From: JAFGPL01 sp963781805
Lineage (GTDB): Bacteria; Bacteroidota; Bacteroidia; Bacteroidales; UBA10428
Reading direction: 5' to 3'
DNA: 64,000 nucleotides
Assembly (NCBI GenBank): GCA_963781805.1
Contig: CAWAHF010000004.1
Location: 6,181,680 to 6,245,679, forward strand
The notes under the pieces are model-generated. The model was not told the origin of the DNA and made no database searches. It saw only the letters and a program-made list of their open reading frames with translations. Each line of letters starts with the position of its first letter. The stretch's first letter is position 1. Positions 45,445 to 52,673 of the stretch are shown here, one piece after another. Made by a program: the position numbers and the translations under genes.

Positions 45445-47427
45445 TCAGGCTACCGGAATTTTAACAATAAAGGTTGTTCCTTTGTCTACTTCACTTTCAA
45501 CTTCAATGGTACCTTTATTCATGGTGATAAAATCATATGCCAGCGATAGTCCAAGTCCGGTACCTTTTTCCTGTGCGGTTCCCCAGGTTGATTTATCCCC
45601 TTTCAGCTTAAACAAATCTTTTATTTTCTCATTTGGAATACCAACACCAAAGTCTTTAATCGTGATTTCAGCAACATCATTCTTCCTGGTGGTTTTCACT
45701 TCAATATTACTCCCGGTGTAACTGAACTTAATGGCATTGTTCACTAAATTACGGAATACTGTCAATAAACTGTTTTTATCGGCCCAAATAAAAAGATTAT
45801 CCTCAACCTCTTTAATAATACTGATATTTTTTGCCAGAGCCATAGGGGAAGAGCTCATGATGATATCATCAATAATTTCAGGCAGAGATAATTTTGAAGG
45901 AACATATGGAAACCTTCCCTGCTGGCTCAATGCCCAATCTAATAAATTGTCCAGCAGGGAAGAAACTTTGTTAATCGAAATATTCAATTCTTCGGCCAAC
46001 GCTGGTATCTCTTTATAGTTTTTGCTATCCATATACTCCATTAAAATCAATGAAAATCCATGCAATGAGCTAATCGGGCCTCTTAAATCATGAGATATAA
46101 TCGAAAAGAACCTATCTTTTGTCTGGTTTAACTCCGAGAGTCTGTCACGCTGAGTTTCGAGTTCTTCCTTCTGTTGCTCCAGTTGATCACGCTGAGCTTC
46201 TAATTCTTCTTTCTGTTCCTCAAGTAGATCCCGTTGACTTTCCAACTCCTCTTTTTGCTCTGCCAGTTGTTTATTAATCTGTTGTTTTCGTTTATTATTT
46301 ATAAGTAATAGGAATACAAGTACGGCAATAAGGAATACAATTGCAGCCAGGCTTGCAATGATAATCTTCTGTTTTTCCCTTTTCTTTTGCAACAGGTCCA
46401 CCTCAATCTGTTTTTGAGCAACTTCATATTCGGTGCGCAAATCGGCAATCTGTAAAATCTTCTGTTCATTGATGATACTGTCTCTGTTTGTAACGTATTC
46501 AATTTGGTATTTCAGGGCTTGTTTATAGTCACCGGTTAATTCATACAATTCCGAAAGAAACTCACAGGCATCACGCACCTGGGGCATGAGACCATAATCC
46601 ATGGCAGATTGATAACTATCCATTGCATATTTAATTGCCCGATTGAGTTCTCCCTGCTTCCTGTATATTTTAGAAAGTCCAATCTGGTAAGATGTTACAG
46701 CATACACATCTTTCAATTGCTTTAACTGGTCAATAGCCTTGAGGAGATTTATTTCTGCCTGTTTATAATTTTTGAGCTTTGAATAGGCAAGACCTTTATT
46801 CCCTGCATTATAGGCAATACCGGATTGATTTTTTAACTTTTGATAGAGATCTTCCGAAATGTTAAAGTATGACAATGCAGAATCCGGTTGGTACATTCTT
46901 AAATATTCGCTACCGATATTGAATGTAATATTTGCAAGAAGCGCACTGTCTTTCAAATTATTAAAAATTATCATTGCTTTGTGATAATAACGAATGGAAG
47001 TATTATGATTATCCGATGACATATAAACATCTGCCAATGCCATAGTAGCACAGCCAACTCCTCTCTGATAATTGATTTTTTGGGCCTCTGAAGCACAATC
47101 AAAAAGGACACTTGCCGCATCATCCAGGTTGCCCTTTAATCTTAAGGCATTGCCTTTCTGCAGTAATCCTCTGTATATGTAACGTTCATTTGACTTTTGA
47201 GTCGCATAACCTATCAATTTATTGGAAAATTTTAATGCTGAATCGGGATTGGATTGATAATATGACAAATTATATAACAATTCCAGGTAAGCAGAATCTC
47301 CGGAATGCTTATTATCACTATAATATATTTTACTCAGGCTGTCTGCTATTCTTTGATCCTGACCCTCAACAATAAACATTGAAATAGTAAAGTTGAAAAA
47401 CAATAGCAAAGCAAAAAAATACTTCAT
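45445..47427 (-). CDS. TPR-containing membrane histidine kinase
   Basis: A 660-aa sensor kinase. A signal peptide (residues 1-22) is followed by TPR repeats at about 60-320 (for example NIGSEYLRMYQPDSALSYFN, GNKGLAYSKLKNYKQAEINL), a transmembrane helix (IIIASLAAIVFLIAVLVFLL, near 350) and a long coiled coil of three 14-residue units. The HisKA domain has FFSIISHDLRGPISSL (His near 445), and the HATPase domain ends near KGTTFIVKIPVA with NNAIKF and GTGLGLSL. A small protein gene lies 2 bp upstream on the same strand. No response regulator is adjacent. Confidence 0.92.
   Translation of the reverse strand: MKYFFALLLFFNFTISMFIVEGQDQRIADSLSKIYYSDNKHSGDSAYLELLYNLSYYQSNPDSALKFSNKLIGYATQKSNERYIYRGLLQKGNALRLKGNLDDAASVLFDCASEAQKINYQRGVGCATMALADVYMSSDNHNTSIRYYHKAMIIFNNLKDSALLANITFNIGSEYLRMYQPDSALSYFNISEDLYQKLKNQSGIAYNAGNKGLAYSKLKNYKQAEINLLKAIDQLKQLKDVYAVTSYQIGLSKIYRKQGELNRAIKYAMDSYQSAMDYGLMPQVRDACEFLSELYELTGDYKQALKYQIEYVTNRDSIINEQKILQIADLRTEYEVAQKQIEVDLLQKKREKQKIIIASLAAIVFLIAVLVFLLLINNKRKQQINKQLAEQKEELESQRDLLEEQKEELEAQRDQLEQQKEELETQRDRLSELNQTKDRFFSIISHDLRGPISSLHGFSLILMEYMDSKNYKEIPALAEELNISINKVSSLLDNLLDWALSQQGRFPYVPSKLSLPEIIDDIIMSSSPMALAKNISIIKEVEDNLFIWADKNSLLTVFRNLVNNAIKFSYTGSNIEVKTTRKNDVAEITIKDFGVGIPNEKIKDLFKLKGDKSTWGTAQEKGTGLGLSLAYDFITMNKGTIEVESEVDKGTTFIVKIPVA
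46132..46257. repeat. three tandem 42-bp units inside the TPR kinase gene
   Basis: The units (46132-46173, 46174-46215, 46216-46257) are imperfect DNA copies that encode QKEELESQRDLLEE, QKEELEAQRDQLEQ and QKEELETQRDRLSE, extending the signalling coiled coil by two heptads per copy. Confidence 0.8.
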
Positions 47428-47429
47428 GG

Positions 47430-47813
47430 TTAGTCTTTAACCTTAATAATAGGTGGCGGAGGATCTCCATTTTTTCCGGAGGTTACTGTTGGTTTAATCT
47501 CTGAAGAACCACATATTATGTATGCAACATGATAAGGATACTCACCCTTTGCATCTTCACTTACAGTTCCTTTCCATGCCTGGCACCAGGCTTTATACAC
47601 TCCTTTAATAAAAGGTTCTTTTCCTTTTTCAAAATCAATATTCTTTACTATTTTAATACCTGATTTTTTATCGCGTTTCCAGACGACAAGGTCGTCTCGG
47701 GATACTTCGGTAACAAGACTTTCGTCGGCGCATTTTTTGTTGGAGTCCCGAAGGTGCAAATGTTTCTTACCGTCTCTTTCAACGATACTTAAGTAGATAG
47801 TTACTTTTGCCAT
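47430..47813 (-). CDS. small conserved-looking protein paired with the TPR kinase
   Basis: A 127-aa protein without signal peptide that ends in a proline-rich tail (GDPPPPIIKVKD). The core has DDLVVWKRDKKSGIKIVKNI, then WCQAWKGTVSEDA, then YPYHVAYIICGS, giving strand-rich segments. Comparable small proteins with a D-x-V-x-W-K-x-D-K-x-S-G-I core occur beside sensor kinases in Bacteroidota, to my recollection; no function is known. It ends 2 bp before the kinase start on the same strand, so the two are almost certainly co-translated and it may be a kinase regulator or ligand sensor. Confidence 0.65.
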   Translation of the reverse strand: MAKVTIYLSIVERDGKKHLHLRDSNKKCADESLVTEVSRDDLVVWKRDKKSGIKIVKNIDFEKGKEPFIKGVYKAWCQAWKGTVSEDAKGEYPYHVAYIICGSSEIKPTVTSGKNGDPPPPIIKVKD

Positions 47814-47942
47814 GTTGATTGGGTTTTAGATTAATACATGCTGTTAAAAGGATAAAAATAACACTTTTGCATAACATTCTAAAGAAAGTTCAGAACTTTC
47901 CCAATAACGTTTTAACGAATTTGATTATAGAATCTGAAAAAT

Positions 47943-47969
47943 AAAAAAACCACCTGGTTTGGGGTGGTT
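47943..47969 (-). terminator. terminator downstream of bacterioferritin
   Basis: On the minus strand AACCACC, an 8-nt loop and GGTGGTT form a 7-bp stem followed by a run of Ts. It lies about 150 bp after the ferritin stop. The rest of 47814-48115 holds no gene. Confidence 0.7.
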
Positions 47970-48115
47970 CAATTTAATCCATATATGATCTGTTTTTTCA
48001 GTACAGTCAGGTTTATATTTTTTTCCTCAGGTGGATTAATACAGTAAGCTAATGCAGGTAAAAACCAGGCCAGATATAGTTTTATTCACATTTAGAATAC
48101 TTGTTTAATTCAGAT

Positions 48116-48616
48116 TCAGCCCTGTGCAGGATTTCCTGATGCAATATTCTTGCTTCTTTCAATGGATTGAAGTGCAAGGTAATTGTCACCGAATTTTTTC
48201 AGGTTTTCCATCTCCACATCATACTGATCAAAATGTCGTTCTTCATCTCCAACCAGCTGTTCAAATAACTTTTTTGACACAGAATCAGCATTCTGGGCAC
48301 ATTCATTGGCCCATTTGTTGTAATCGTTGGCGCTGCCTGTTTCCATTTTTGCTGCAAGCTCAAGCATTTGTTTTACGTCCAGAATCTTTTTTACCTCCTG
48401 TGAAGCCAGCATTTCAACATCGCCTTTCAGGAAAAGAATCCGTTCGGCAAGCAGCTCAATATGCATCATCTCTTCAATAGCTGTGCGCTTGAAGAGATTT
48501 GCCAGCAAATCAAATCCCATATCATCGCAATGAAAATGGAAATACATGTACTGATGTACGGCCGATAATTCGTCGGCAACAGCTTTGTTTAGCAATCCGA
48601 TACTTTTTTCTTTCAT
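48116..48616 (-). CDS. bfr: bacterioferritin-like ferritin
   Basis: A four-helix-bundle iron storage protein of 166 aa. The di-iron ligands are visible as Glu in ADELSAVHQYMYFHFHC (near residue 16), EEMMHIELLAERI (Glu and His near 50) and VGDEERHFDQYDVEM (Glu/His near 128), together with the central Glu region. A His-rich patch (HFHCDD) is unusual. It is probably a dodecameric or 24-mer cytoplasmic shell that stores iron and removes peroxide. It is monocistronic, with a promoter box about 100 bp upstream. Confidence 0.9.
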   Translation of the reverse strand: MKEKSIGLLNKAVADELSAVHQYMYFHFHCDDMGFDLLANLFKRTAIEEMMHIELLAERILFLKGDVEMLASQEVKKILDVKQMLELAAKMETGSANDYNKWANECAQNADSVSKKLFEQLVGDEERHFDQYDVEMENLKKFGDNYLALQSIERSKNIASGNPAQG

Positions 48617-48988
48617 ATTCTGTGTTTTAATTTTTGGTGTACAGTTTATTTTCTGTTCTTTGACAACTTTCAGTGCATATTCCTGAACTGTTTTTATAAA
48701 ATGATAAGTTGTAGCAAAATTATTTCATTTTTATGTTAAGTTCTTCAATATCTGCCTTTGAATATACAATATTACAAATTGTATTCATACATTCATATTT
48801 CTGACATTAATTTTCTGAATATTAATCTTTAGGTGTTGAAATGAATAGAATCATTTTCATTTCAAATGCACAAGGACATATGAAAGTTTATAAAATTCAG
48901 TTAACCAACAATATAAAGAATAAAGTTCACCAGGTTACTTACTGTTTTGATCTAAAAAAAACAGCTTGTAAAGATCCGTATTAACCTA
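48617..48988. other. 372-bp intergenic region upstream of bacterioferritin
   Basis: This holds the probable ferritin promoter (48715-48722), an inverted repeat GAAATGAA (48838-48845) with TTCATTTC (48856-48863), and an unsupported 47-codon open frame (48841-48984). No gene is called here. Confidence 0.4.
48715..48722 (-). promoter_or_regulatory. -7 box of the bacterioferritin promoter
   Basis: On the minus strand the sequence is TAATTTTG, an exact TAnnTTTG match, about 100 bp before the bfr start. A TTG lies 23 bp further upstream. Confidence 0.45.
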
Positions 48989-49360
48989 TTAATGATTATG
49001 GTGATGCTGATGCTGATGGTCGTTATGATCGCAGGTTTCACCGGAATCTGTCAGCTCTCCTTTTAAAAAGGTTTCAACCACCTGGATAACATTTCCCGAA
49101 CATCCCCTGTAAACCTGTATACCTGCCATGGTAATATTATTTACGGCACCCTGTCCCATATTACCAGCAAGTAATATAGTCACTCCTTTTTGTTTGAGAA
49201 TACCCCCCAGATTTGATTTGCAGCCGCATCCCTCAGGTGCATTATACAACTCGGTGGCTTCAATTTTTTTATTATCTGAGACTGTAAAAATGGTATAATG
49301 TTCACAATGTCCGAAGTGACTGTCTACATGATTATTTCTTGTTGGAATTGCTATTTTCAT
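48989..49360 (-). CDS. NifX/NifB-type Fe-Mo cofactor-binding family protein with His-rich tail
   Basis: The ATG at 49360 gives 123 aa beginning MKIAIPTRNNHVDSHFGHCE, the standard start of the dinitrogenase iron-molybdenum cofactor (PF02579) family; an upstream in-frame ATG at 49393 adds 11 unrelated residues. The core has APEGCGCKSNLGGIL, TILLAGNMGQGAVNNI and GIQVYRGCSG. The tail CDHNDHQHQHHHNH is a likely metal-binding strip. In ORP and NifX relatives this domain holds a metal-sulfur cluster. It is divergent from the DUF134 operon, and the two share operator 49415-49434. Confidence 0.88.
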   Translation of the reverse strand: MKIAIPTRNNHVDSHFGHCEHYTIFTVSDNKKIEATELYNAPEGCGCKSNLGGILKQKGVTILLAGNMGQGAVNNITMAGIQVYRGCSGNVIQVVETFLKGELTDSGETCDHNDHQHQHHHNH

Positions 49361-49394
49361 GCTGTAAATTGTTTTTGATATTTTATTTTCCACA

Positions 49395-49402
49395 CAAATG
49401 TA
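49395..49402 (-). promoter_or_regulatory. -7 box of the NifX-like gene (minus strand)
   Basis: On the minus strand it reads TACATTTG, an exact TAnnTTTG match 35 bp before the start at 49360. The palindrome 49415-49434 lies just upstream over the -33 zone. Confidence 0.6.
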
Positions 49403-49414
49403 ATGATTTTTTAC

Positions 49415-49434
49415 AAATGAACATATGTTCTGTT
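49415..49434. promoter_or_regulatory. operator palindrome, site 1 (AAATGAACATATGTTCTGTT)
   Basis: The core GAACATATGTTC is a perfect 12-bp palindrome; the outer right half is imperfect. It lies between the divergent NifX-like and DUF134-operon promoters. The same 8-N4-8 design occurs at 58922-58941 and 60876-60895. Confidence 0.75.
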
Positions 49435-49443
49435 AAATATTTG

Positions 49444-49451
49444 TAAATTTG
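49444..49451 (+). promoter_or_regulatory. -7 box of the DUF134 operon
   Basis: TAAATTTG is an exact TAnnTTTG match, 13 bp after the palindrome core and 11 bp before the ATG of the small lipoprotein gene. The operator therefore covers the upstream promoter element. Confidence 0.6.
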
Positions 49452-49462
49452 TCAAAAACAGT

Positions 49463-49600
49463 ATGAATCGATTCTTGCGAAATATTTTTAGGAAAGTATT
49501 ATTAATCGTATTTATGGGATTGCTGTTGGTTAGCACCGGATGCAGCAATAAAAAACATTACAAATCTGTACCTTGTCCATGTGAGAAGAAAAAAAGGTAA
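49463..49600 (+). CDS. small lipoprotein (45 aa)
   Basis: A short gene heading the DUF134 operon. The product has an Arg-rich start (MNRFLRNIFRKV), a hydrophobic core (LLIVFMGLLLV) and the lipobox STGC, so Cys27 would be lipidated. The mature part is only about 19 residues with a second CxC (KSVPCPCEKKKR). Such short Cys-ending lipoproteins are often missed in annotation. The function is unknown. DUF134 starts 14 bp after its stop codon. Confidence 0.6.
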   Translation: MNRFLRNIFRKVLLIVFMGLLLVSTGCSNKKHYKSVPCPCEKKKR

Positions 49601-49614
49601 GTGAATTAATAAAT

Positions 49615-50037
49615 ATGCCAAACAGGAGAAGATATCGAAAAATAACTATGCCCCCTCCAATGGAAGGTTTTAAGCCATTTGGTATACCAATGCGCGAACT
49701 GGAGCCTGTTATTTTATTGTATGAGGAATATGAAGCTATTCGTCTGGCCGATTATGAAAATCTTACGCAGGAAGAAGCTGCTAAGAAAATGAACATTTCA
49801 CGTCCTACCTTTACAAGGCTTTATGACAGAGCAAGAAAAAATATTGCCAGGGCATTTGTTGAAGGTAAAGCCATTTTTATCCAGGGGGGGACTTACATTA
49901 CTGATGATTACTGGTACAGATGTTACAATTGTCATGAAACCATGATATCTATGAAGCCGGCAAAGCATTGCAGAAAATGTGATTCAGATAATATTATTCA
50001 ATTAAATTTTAAACCAGGAAATGCAGAGCAAATTTAA
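49615..50037 (+). CDS. DUF134 family DNA-binding protein
   Basis: The 140-aa protein begins MPNRRRYRKITMPPPMEGFK, the DUF134 signature. A helix-turn-helix resembling sigma-70 region 4 lies at about residues 48-75 (LTQEEAAKKMNISRPTFTRL, then YDRARKNIARAF). The C-terminal part has zinc-binding cysteines (YRCYNCHETM...HCRKCDSD). DUF134 members are found beside NifX-like and MinD-like genes in many anaerobes and are presumed regulators, though the target is not established. It overlaps the next gene by 17 bp, and it may bind the palindrome in front of its own operon. Confidence 0.9.
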   Translation: MPNRRRYRKITMPPPMEGFKPFGIPMRELEPVILLYEEYEAIRLADYENLTQEEAAKKMNISRPTFTRLYDRARKNIARAFVEGKAIFIQGGTYITDDYWYRCYNCHETMISMKPAKHCRKCDSDNIIQLNFKPGNAEQI

Positions 50038-50203
50038 AGCAGGCGAATATTGCATCTGTGTGCATTGTAATACACGAATACCTCATGAACAGGGGATACC
50101 CTGCAGGGATAACAAATGTCCGAAATGTGGAAAAATAATGTTTAAAGAAGGGTCGTATCATCATCAGTTATATTTGAAAAAGATGAAAGATGAAAATAAT
50201 TAA
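50021..50203 (+). CDS. small zinc-ribbon protein
   Basis: A 60-aa protein with two CxxC knuckles, YCICVHCNTRIPHEQGIPC and NKCPKCGKIMFKEGSYHH, forming a rubredoxin-like or zinc-ribbon site. The same type of small protein follows DUF134 genes in other anaerobes, to my knowledge unnamed. It overlaps DUF134 by 17 bp and the methyltransferase gene by 14 bp, so the three are translationally coupled. Confidence 0.8.
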   Translation: MQSKFKAGEYCICVHCNTRIPHEQGIPCRDNKCPKCGKIMFKEGSYHHQLYLKKMKDENN

Positions 50204-50870
50204 AGCACGCATCCCCGAAGGCGGAGCGATTGAAGACACTTCCGAAATGACCATGGAGCAATACAGCGAAACCATGAAAAAGCAATTGGGGAAAGAATAT
50301 ATCCGGTTTGCTGAGATTGTGATCAACAAGATTAACCCCGTTCAAAATGCGTTGGTATTTGAGATCGGGCCTGGACCGGGCTGGGCAGGTATCGCTTTAT
50401 TAAAAAAACGAACTGATATTAAGTTAGAAGGTTTAGAAGCTTCGCCGGATATGGTTCGTGTTGCCACCGGAAATTTAAAGAATGAATTATTGTCAGAAAG
50501 GGCCTTTTATATCACAGGCGTAGGTGAAGAAATGAAAGAGATTGCTGATAATCATTACGACCTGGTTATATCCCGCGATTCTTTGCATCATTGGGAAAAC
50601 CCCGGAAAAGTATTTATGGAAATTAAAAGAGTACTGAAACCTGATGGAAAAATCTATATTCACGATCATCGCAGGGATTTGAATTTTTTCGGCAGGTTGA
50701 TTGTTACTGTTTTTTCATCTCTGGTTGCCGGGGATATGGGAAAGTATTGGAAATCATCTATCGCTGCAAGTTACACAAAAGCAGAAATAGAAACCGTTTT
50801 TAATGAAATTCAAATCAAAGATTGGGTAGTGAATACAGATTTAATGAATTTAGTAATTTTAAAAAATTAA
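50190..50870 (+). CDS. class I SAM-dependent methyltransferase
   Basis: A 226-aa Rossmann methyltransferase (Methyltransf_11/UbiE-like). The glycine-rich SAM loop is VFEIGPGPGWAGIALL (near residue 57). The acidic residue after strand 2 is LEGLEASPDMV, and motifs with DLVISRDSLHHWENPG and FMEIKRVLKPDGKIYIHDHR follow. The N-terminus (KARIPEGGAIEDTSEMTME) matches methyltransferases found with corrinoid and metal-handling genes. The substrate is unknown. It is coupled to the zinc-ribbon gene by a 14-bp overlap. Confidence 0.85.
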   Translation: MKIIKARIPEGGAIEDTSEMTMEQYSETMKKQLGKEYIRFAEIVINKINPVQNALVFEIGPGPGWAGIALLKKRTDIKLEGLEASPDMVRVATGNLKNELLSERAFYITGVGEEMKEIADNHYDLVISRDSLHHWENPGKVFMEIKRVLKPDGKIYIHDHRRDLNFFGRLIVTVFSSLVAGDMGKYWKSSIAASYTKAEIETVFNEIQIKDWVVNTDLMNLVILKN

Positions 50871-50939
50871 TCTGGACCCGGTTTTTTGTTGTTGAAGCTT
50901 TTGATAAGATCTGTTCATTATCAGGATTCATAAACTACC

Positions 50940-51527
50940 ATGGATTCATCAATTATATCGCTTAAAAATGAAGTTTTACACTGCACAAAATGTGAATTAT
51001 CTTATACCCGCAATCATGTTATTTTTGGGGAAGGCAATAAAAATGCAGGGATATTGATTATTGGTGAAGCTCCCGGCAGGGATGAAGATTTGCAGGGCAG
51101 GCCTTTTGTAGGTAAATCGGGGCAGTTGCTCGATAAGATATTGGATGCATGTGGGTTTACACGCGCTGAACATGTTTTTATCAGTAATATTGTAAAATGC
51201 AAGCCGCCCGAAAACAGGGTGCCAACACCCCATGAAGCAGCCGTTTGTATGCCTTGGCTGTTAAAACAGATTGAGCTTATTAATCCGAAAATTTTGGTGT
51301 TTCTGGGCGCTACGGCATTAAAATACATGGCAGGGCCCGAACATCGGATTACCCGTGAACGCGGAAATTGGCTCAACTGGCAAAACATGCTGGCCATGCC
51401 TGTATACCATCCTGCCGCCCTGCTGCGCGACCCTTCGTTAAAACGCGATACGTGGGAAGATTTTAAAAAAATTATCTTCAAATACCGTGAACTGGTAAAC
51501 CCACAGCATTACTCGGCATATTTGTAA
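50940..51527 (+). CDS. uracil-DNA glycosylase, family 4 (Fe-S)
   Basis: The N-terminal Fe-S cysteines start with CTKCELSYTRNHVIFGEGN, and the active-site motifs are GEAPGRDEDLQGRPFVG (motif A, near residue 43) and MPVYHPAALLRDPSL (motif B, near 150). Family 4 enzymes remove uracil from DNA. The 195-aa length is typical. It follows the methyltransferase gene by 69 bp with its own plausible start and may be the last gene of the DUF134 transcript. Confidence 0.92.
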   Translation: MDSSIISLKNEVLHCTKCELSYTRNHVIFGEGNKNAGILIIGEAPGRDEDLQGRPFVGKSGQLLDKILDACGFTRAEHVFISNIVKCKPPENRVPTPHEAAVCMPWLLKQIELINPKILVFLGATALKYMAGPEHRITRERGNWLNWQNMLAMPVYHPAALLRDPSLKRDTWEDFKKIIFKYRELVNPQHYSAYL

Positions 51528-51601
51528 ATCCAATCCTGCTCATTCCAAATAAAGTTTAAAGTTGTGATAAGCTAAGGCGCTCAGTTTATAAAAGAATCTG
51601 T

Positions 51602-51802
51602 TTACAGTAATTTTTTATTTATACTCCCATCTGGGAGCATATTATCCGGATGAAACCGGTCTTCTTCTTCCATCCGGTATCTTACACAACTTTCCCAATC
51701 GCCTTTACAATACCGTTCTATCCATTTTTTATCCAGTTGTCCCTGTTCAAATAACCGTTTCATCGGGCATACAGGATACCATTTACATTGTTTTTGAATC
51801 AT
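51602..51802 (-). CDS. small Cys-containing protein adjacent to UDG
   Basis: A 66-aa protein with four cysteines (KQCKWYPVCPMKR and RYCKGDWESCVRYRMEEE) that could form a metal or Fe-S site. Proteins with the core KWYPVCPMKR...CxGxWxxCxRY occur next to UDG genes in other anaerobes, by recollection. It has no named family known to me. It lies convergent to the UDG gene and just downstream of the TonB-receptor remnant. Confidence 0.65.
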   Translation of the reverse strand: MIQKQCKWYPVCPMKRLFEQGQLDKKWIERYCKGDWESCVRYRMEEEDRFHPDNMLPDGSINKKLL

Positions 51803-51870
51803 ATGATGCTATTCTAATATTTCAAAAAGCCAGACCCTGAAATATGAAACAGGACCTGTCTTAAAAAAAG

Positions 51871-51999
51871 TTATTTAATCCCAAAAGGTACTTTCAGGGA
51901 AATACTTATATTTCGGCCCTGATTGTAATTATTTAACGGTTTTAGGGTTGAAAGATGGTTGAAGTATTGGGTATCGAATATATTATTGACAGTTAGTCC
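51871..51999 (-). pseudogene. C-terminal remnant of a TonB-dependent receptor
   Basis: Directly after the psd stop codon, in the same frame, 42 codons read GLTVNNIFDTQYFNHLS...NNYNQGRNISISLKVPFGIK and stop at 51871. This is the last strands of a TonB-dependent outer-membrane receptor (NIFDxxYxNHLS, then GRNIxIxLKxPFG). No start codon, plug or barrel remains, so it is a relic left after deletion of the body of the gene. Confidence 0.8.
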
Positions 52000-52668
52000 T
52001 TAACCATTAACTGATGAAAATTGACCAAGTACTGTAATATTGCCTTTCACTTTTTCATTCAGTACTACTTTGATTTTTATATTTAGAGAAATATAAATAT
52101 CTACCCTCGAACCAAACAATATAAATCCCAATTCATCCCCTTGTTGTAAAATGTCGTTTTCTTTCAGGTTGCAGATAATACGCCGTGCCAATATGCCTGC
52201 TATTTGTCTGATTAGGACTTTTTGACCGCCGGAGGTTTCAATTACTACCGTGTTACGTTCGTTTTTCAGACTCGATTTAGGGTGCCAGGCTACCAGATAT
52301 TTGCCCGGATGATGCGTTGAATAAATTACCCTTCCGCTAACAGGCACACGATTTTGGTGAACATTGAAAACCGACATGAAAATAGATATTTTCTTACAGT
52401 TCTCTTTTAAAAACTCATCTTCGAACAATTCTTCAATGACCACGACTTTGCCATCGGCAGGGGAATAAATAATACTTTCGTCAGGACTAAAATCTCTTTT
52501 GGGGATACGAAAAAAAACAACAATGAAAGTATAAATGAATATACTGAAAAAAAGCAGGAAAAGCCGAATTGCAAAATTTATCTGACCTAAAAGGAACGCG
52601 ATATTAGCCAGAAACAATACTGCTCCAATAATCATTAATATGGGATAAGCTATTTTATAAATACGCAT
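52000..52668 (-). CDS. psd: phosphatidylserine decarboxylase (short PSD form)
   Basis: The enzyme makes phosphatidylethanolamine from phosphatidylserine and is self-cleaved to form a pyruvoyl group. The 222-aa protein has two N-terminal membrane helices, then SIIYSPADGKVVVIEE, FMSVFNVHQNRVPVSGRVIY, KNERNTVVIET and the cleavage site FGSRVD (Gly-Ser near residue 186). Family members usually end close to the strand ITVLGQF; here five more residues (SSVNG) and a stop come just before the receptor remnant, so its 3' end may have been reshaped. DUF169 precedes it by 5 bp. Confidence 0.9.
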   Translation of the reverse strand: MRIYKIAYPILMIIGAVLFLANIAFLLGQINFAIRLFLLFFSIFIYTFIVVFFRIPKRDFSPDESIIYSPADGKVVVIEELFEDEFLKENCKKISIFMSVFNVHQNRVPVSGRVIYSTHHPGKYLVAWHPKSSLKNERNTVVIETSGGQKVLIRQIAGILARRIICNLKENDILQQGDELGFILFGSRVDIYISLNIKIKVVLNEKVKGNITVLGQFSSVNG

Positions 52669-52673
52669 TTAAA

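Noticed and set aside
46132..46257. tandem repeats resembling a CRISPR or satellite array
   Set aside because: The repeats are in frame, encode a coiled coil and have no spacers.
48841..48984. 47-codon open frame upstream of the NifX-like gene
   Set aside because: There is no ribosome site, homology or composition support, and it lies in a probable regulatory region.
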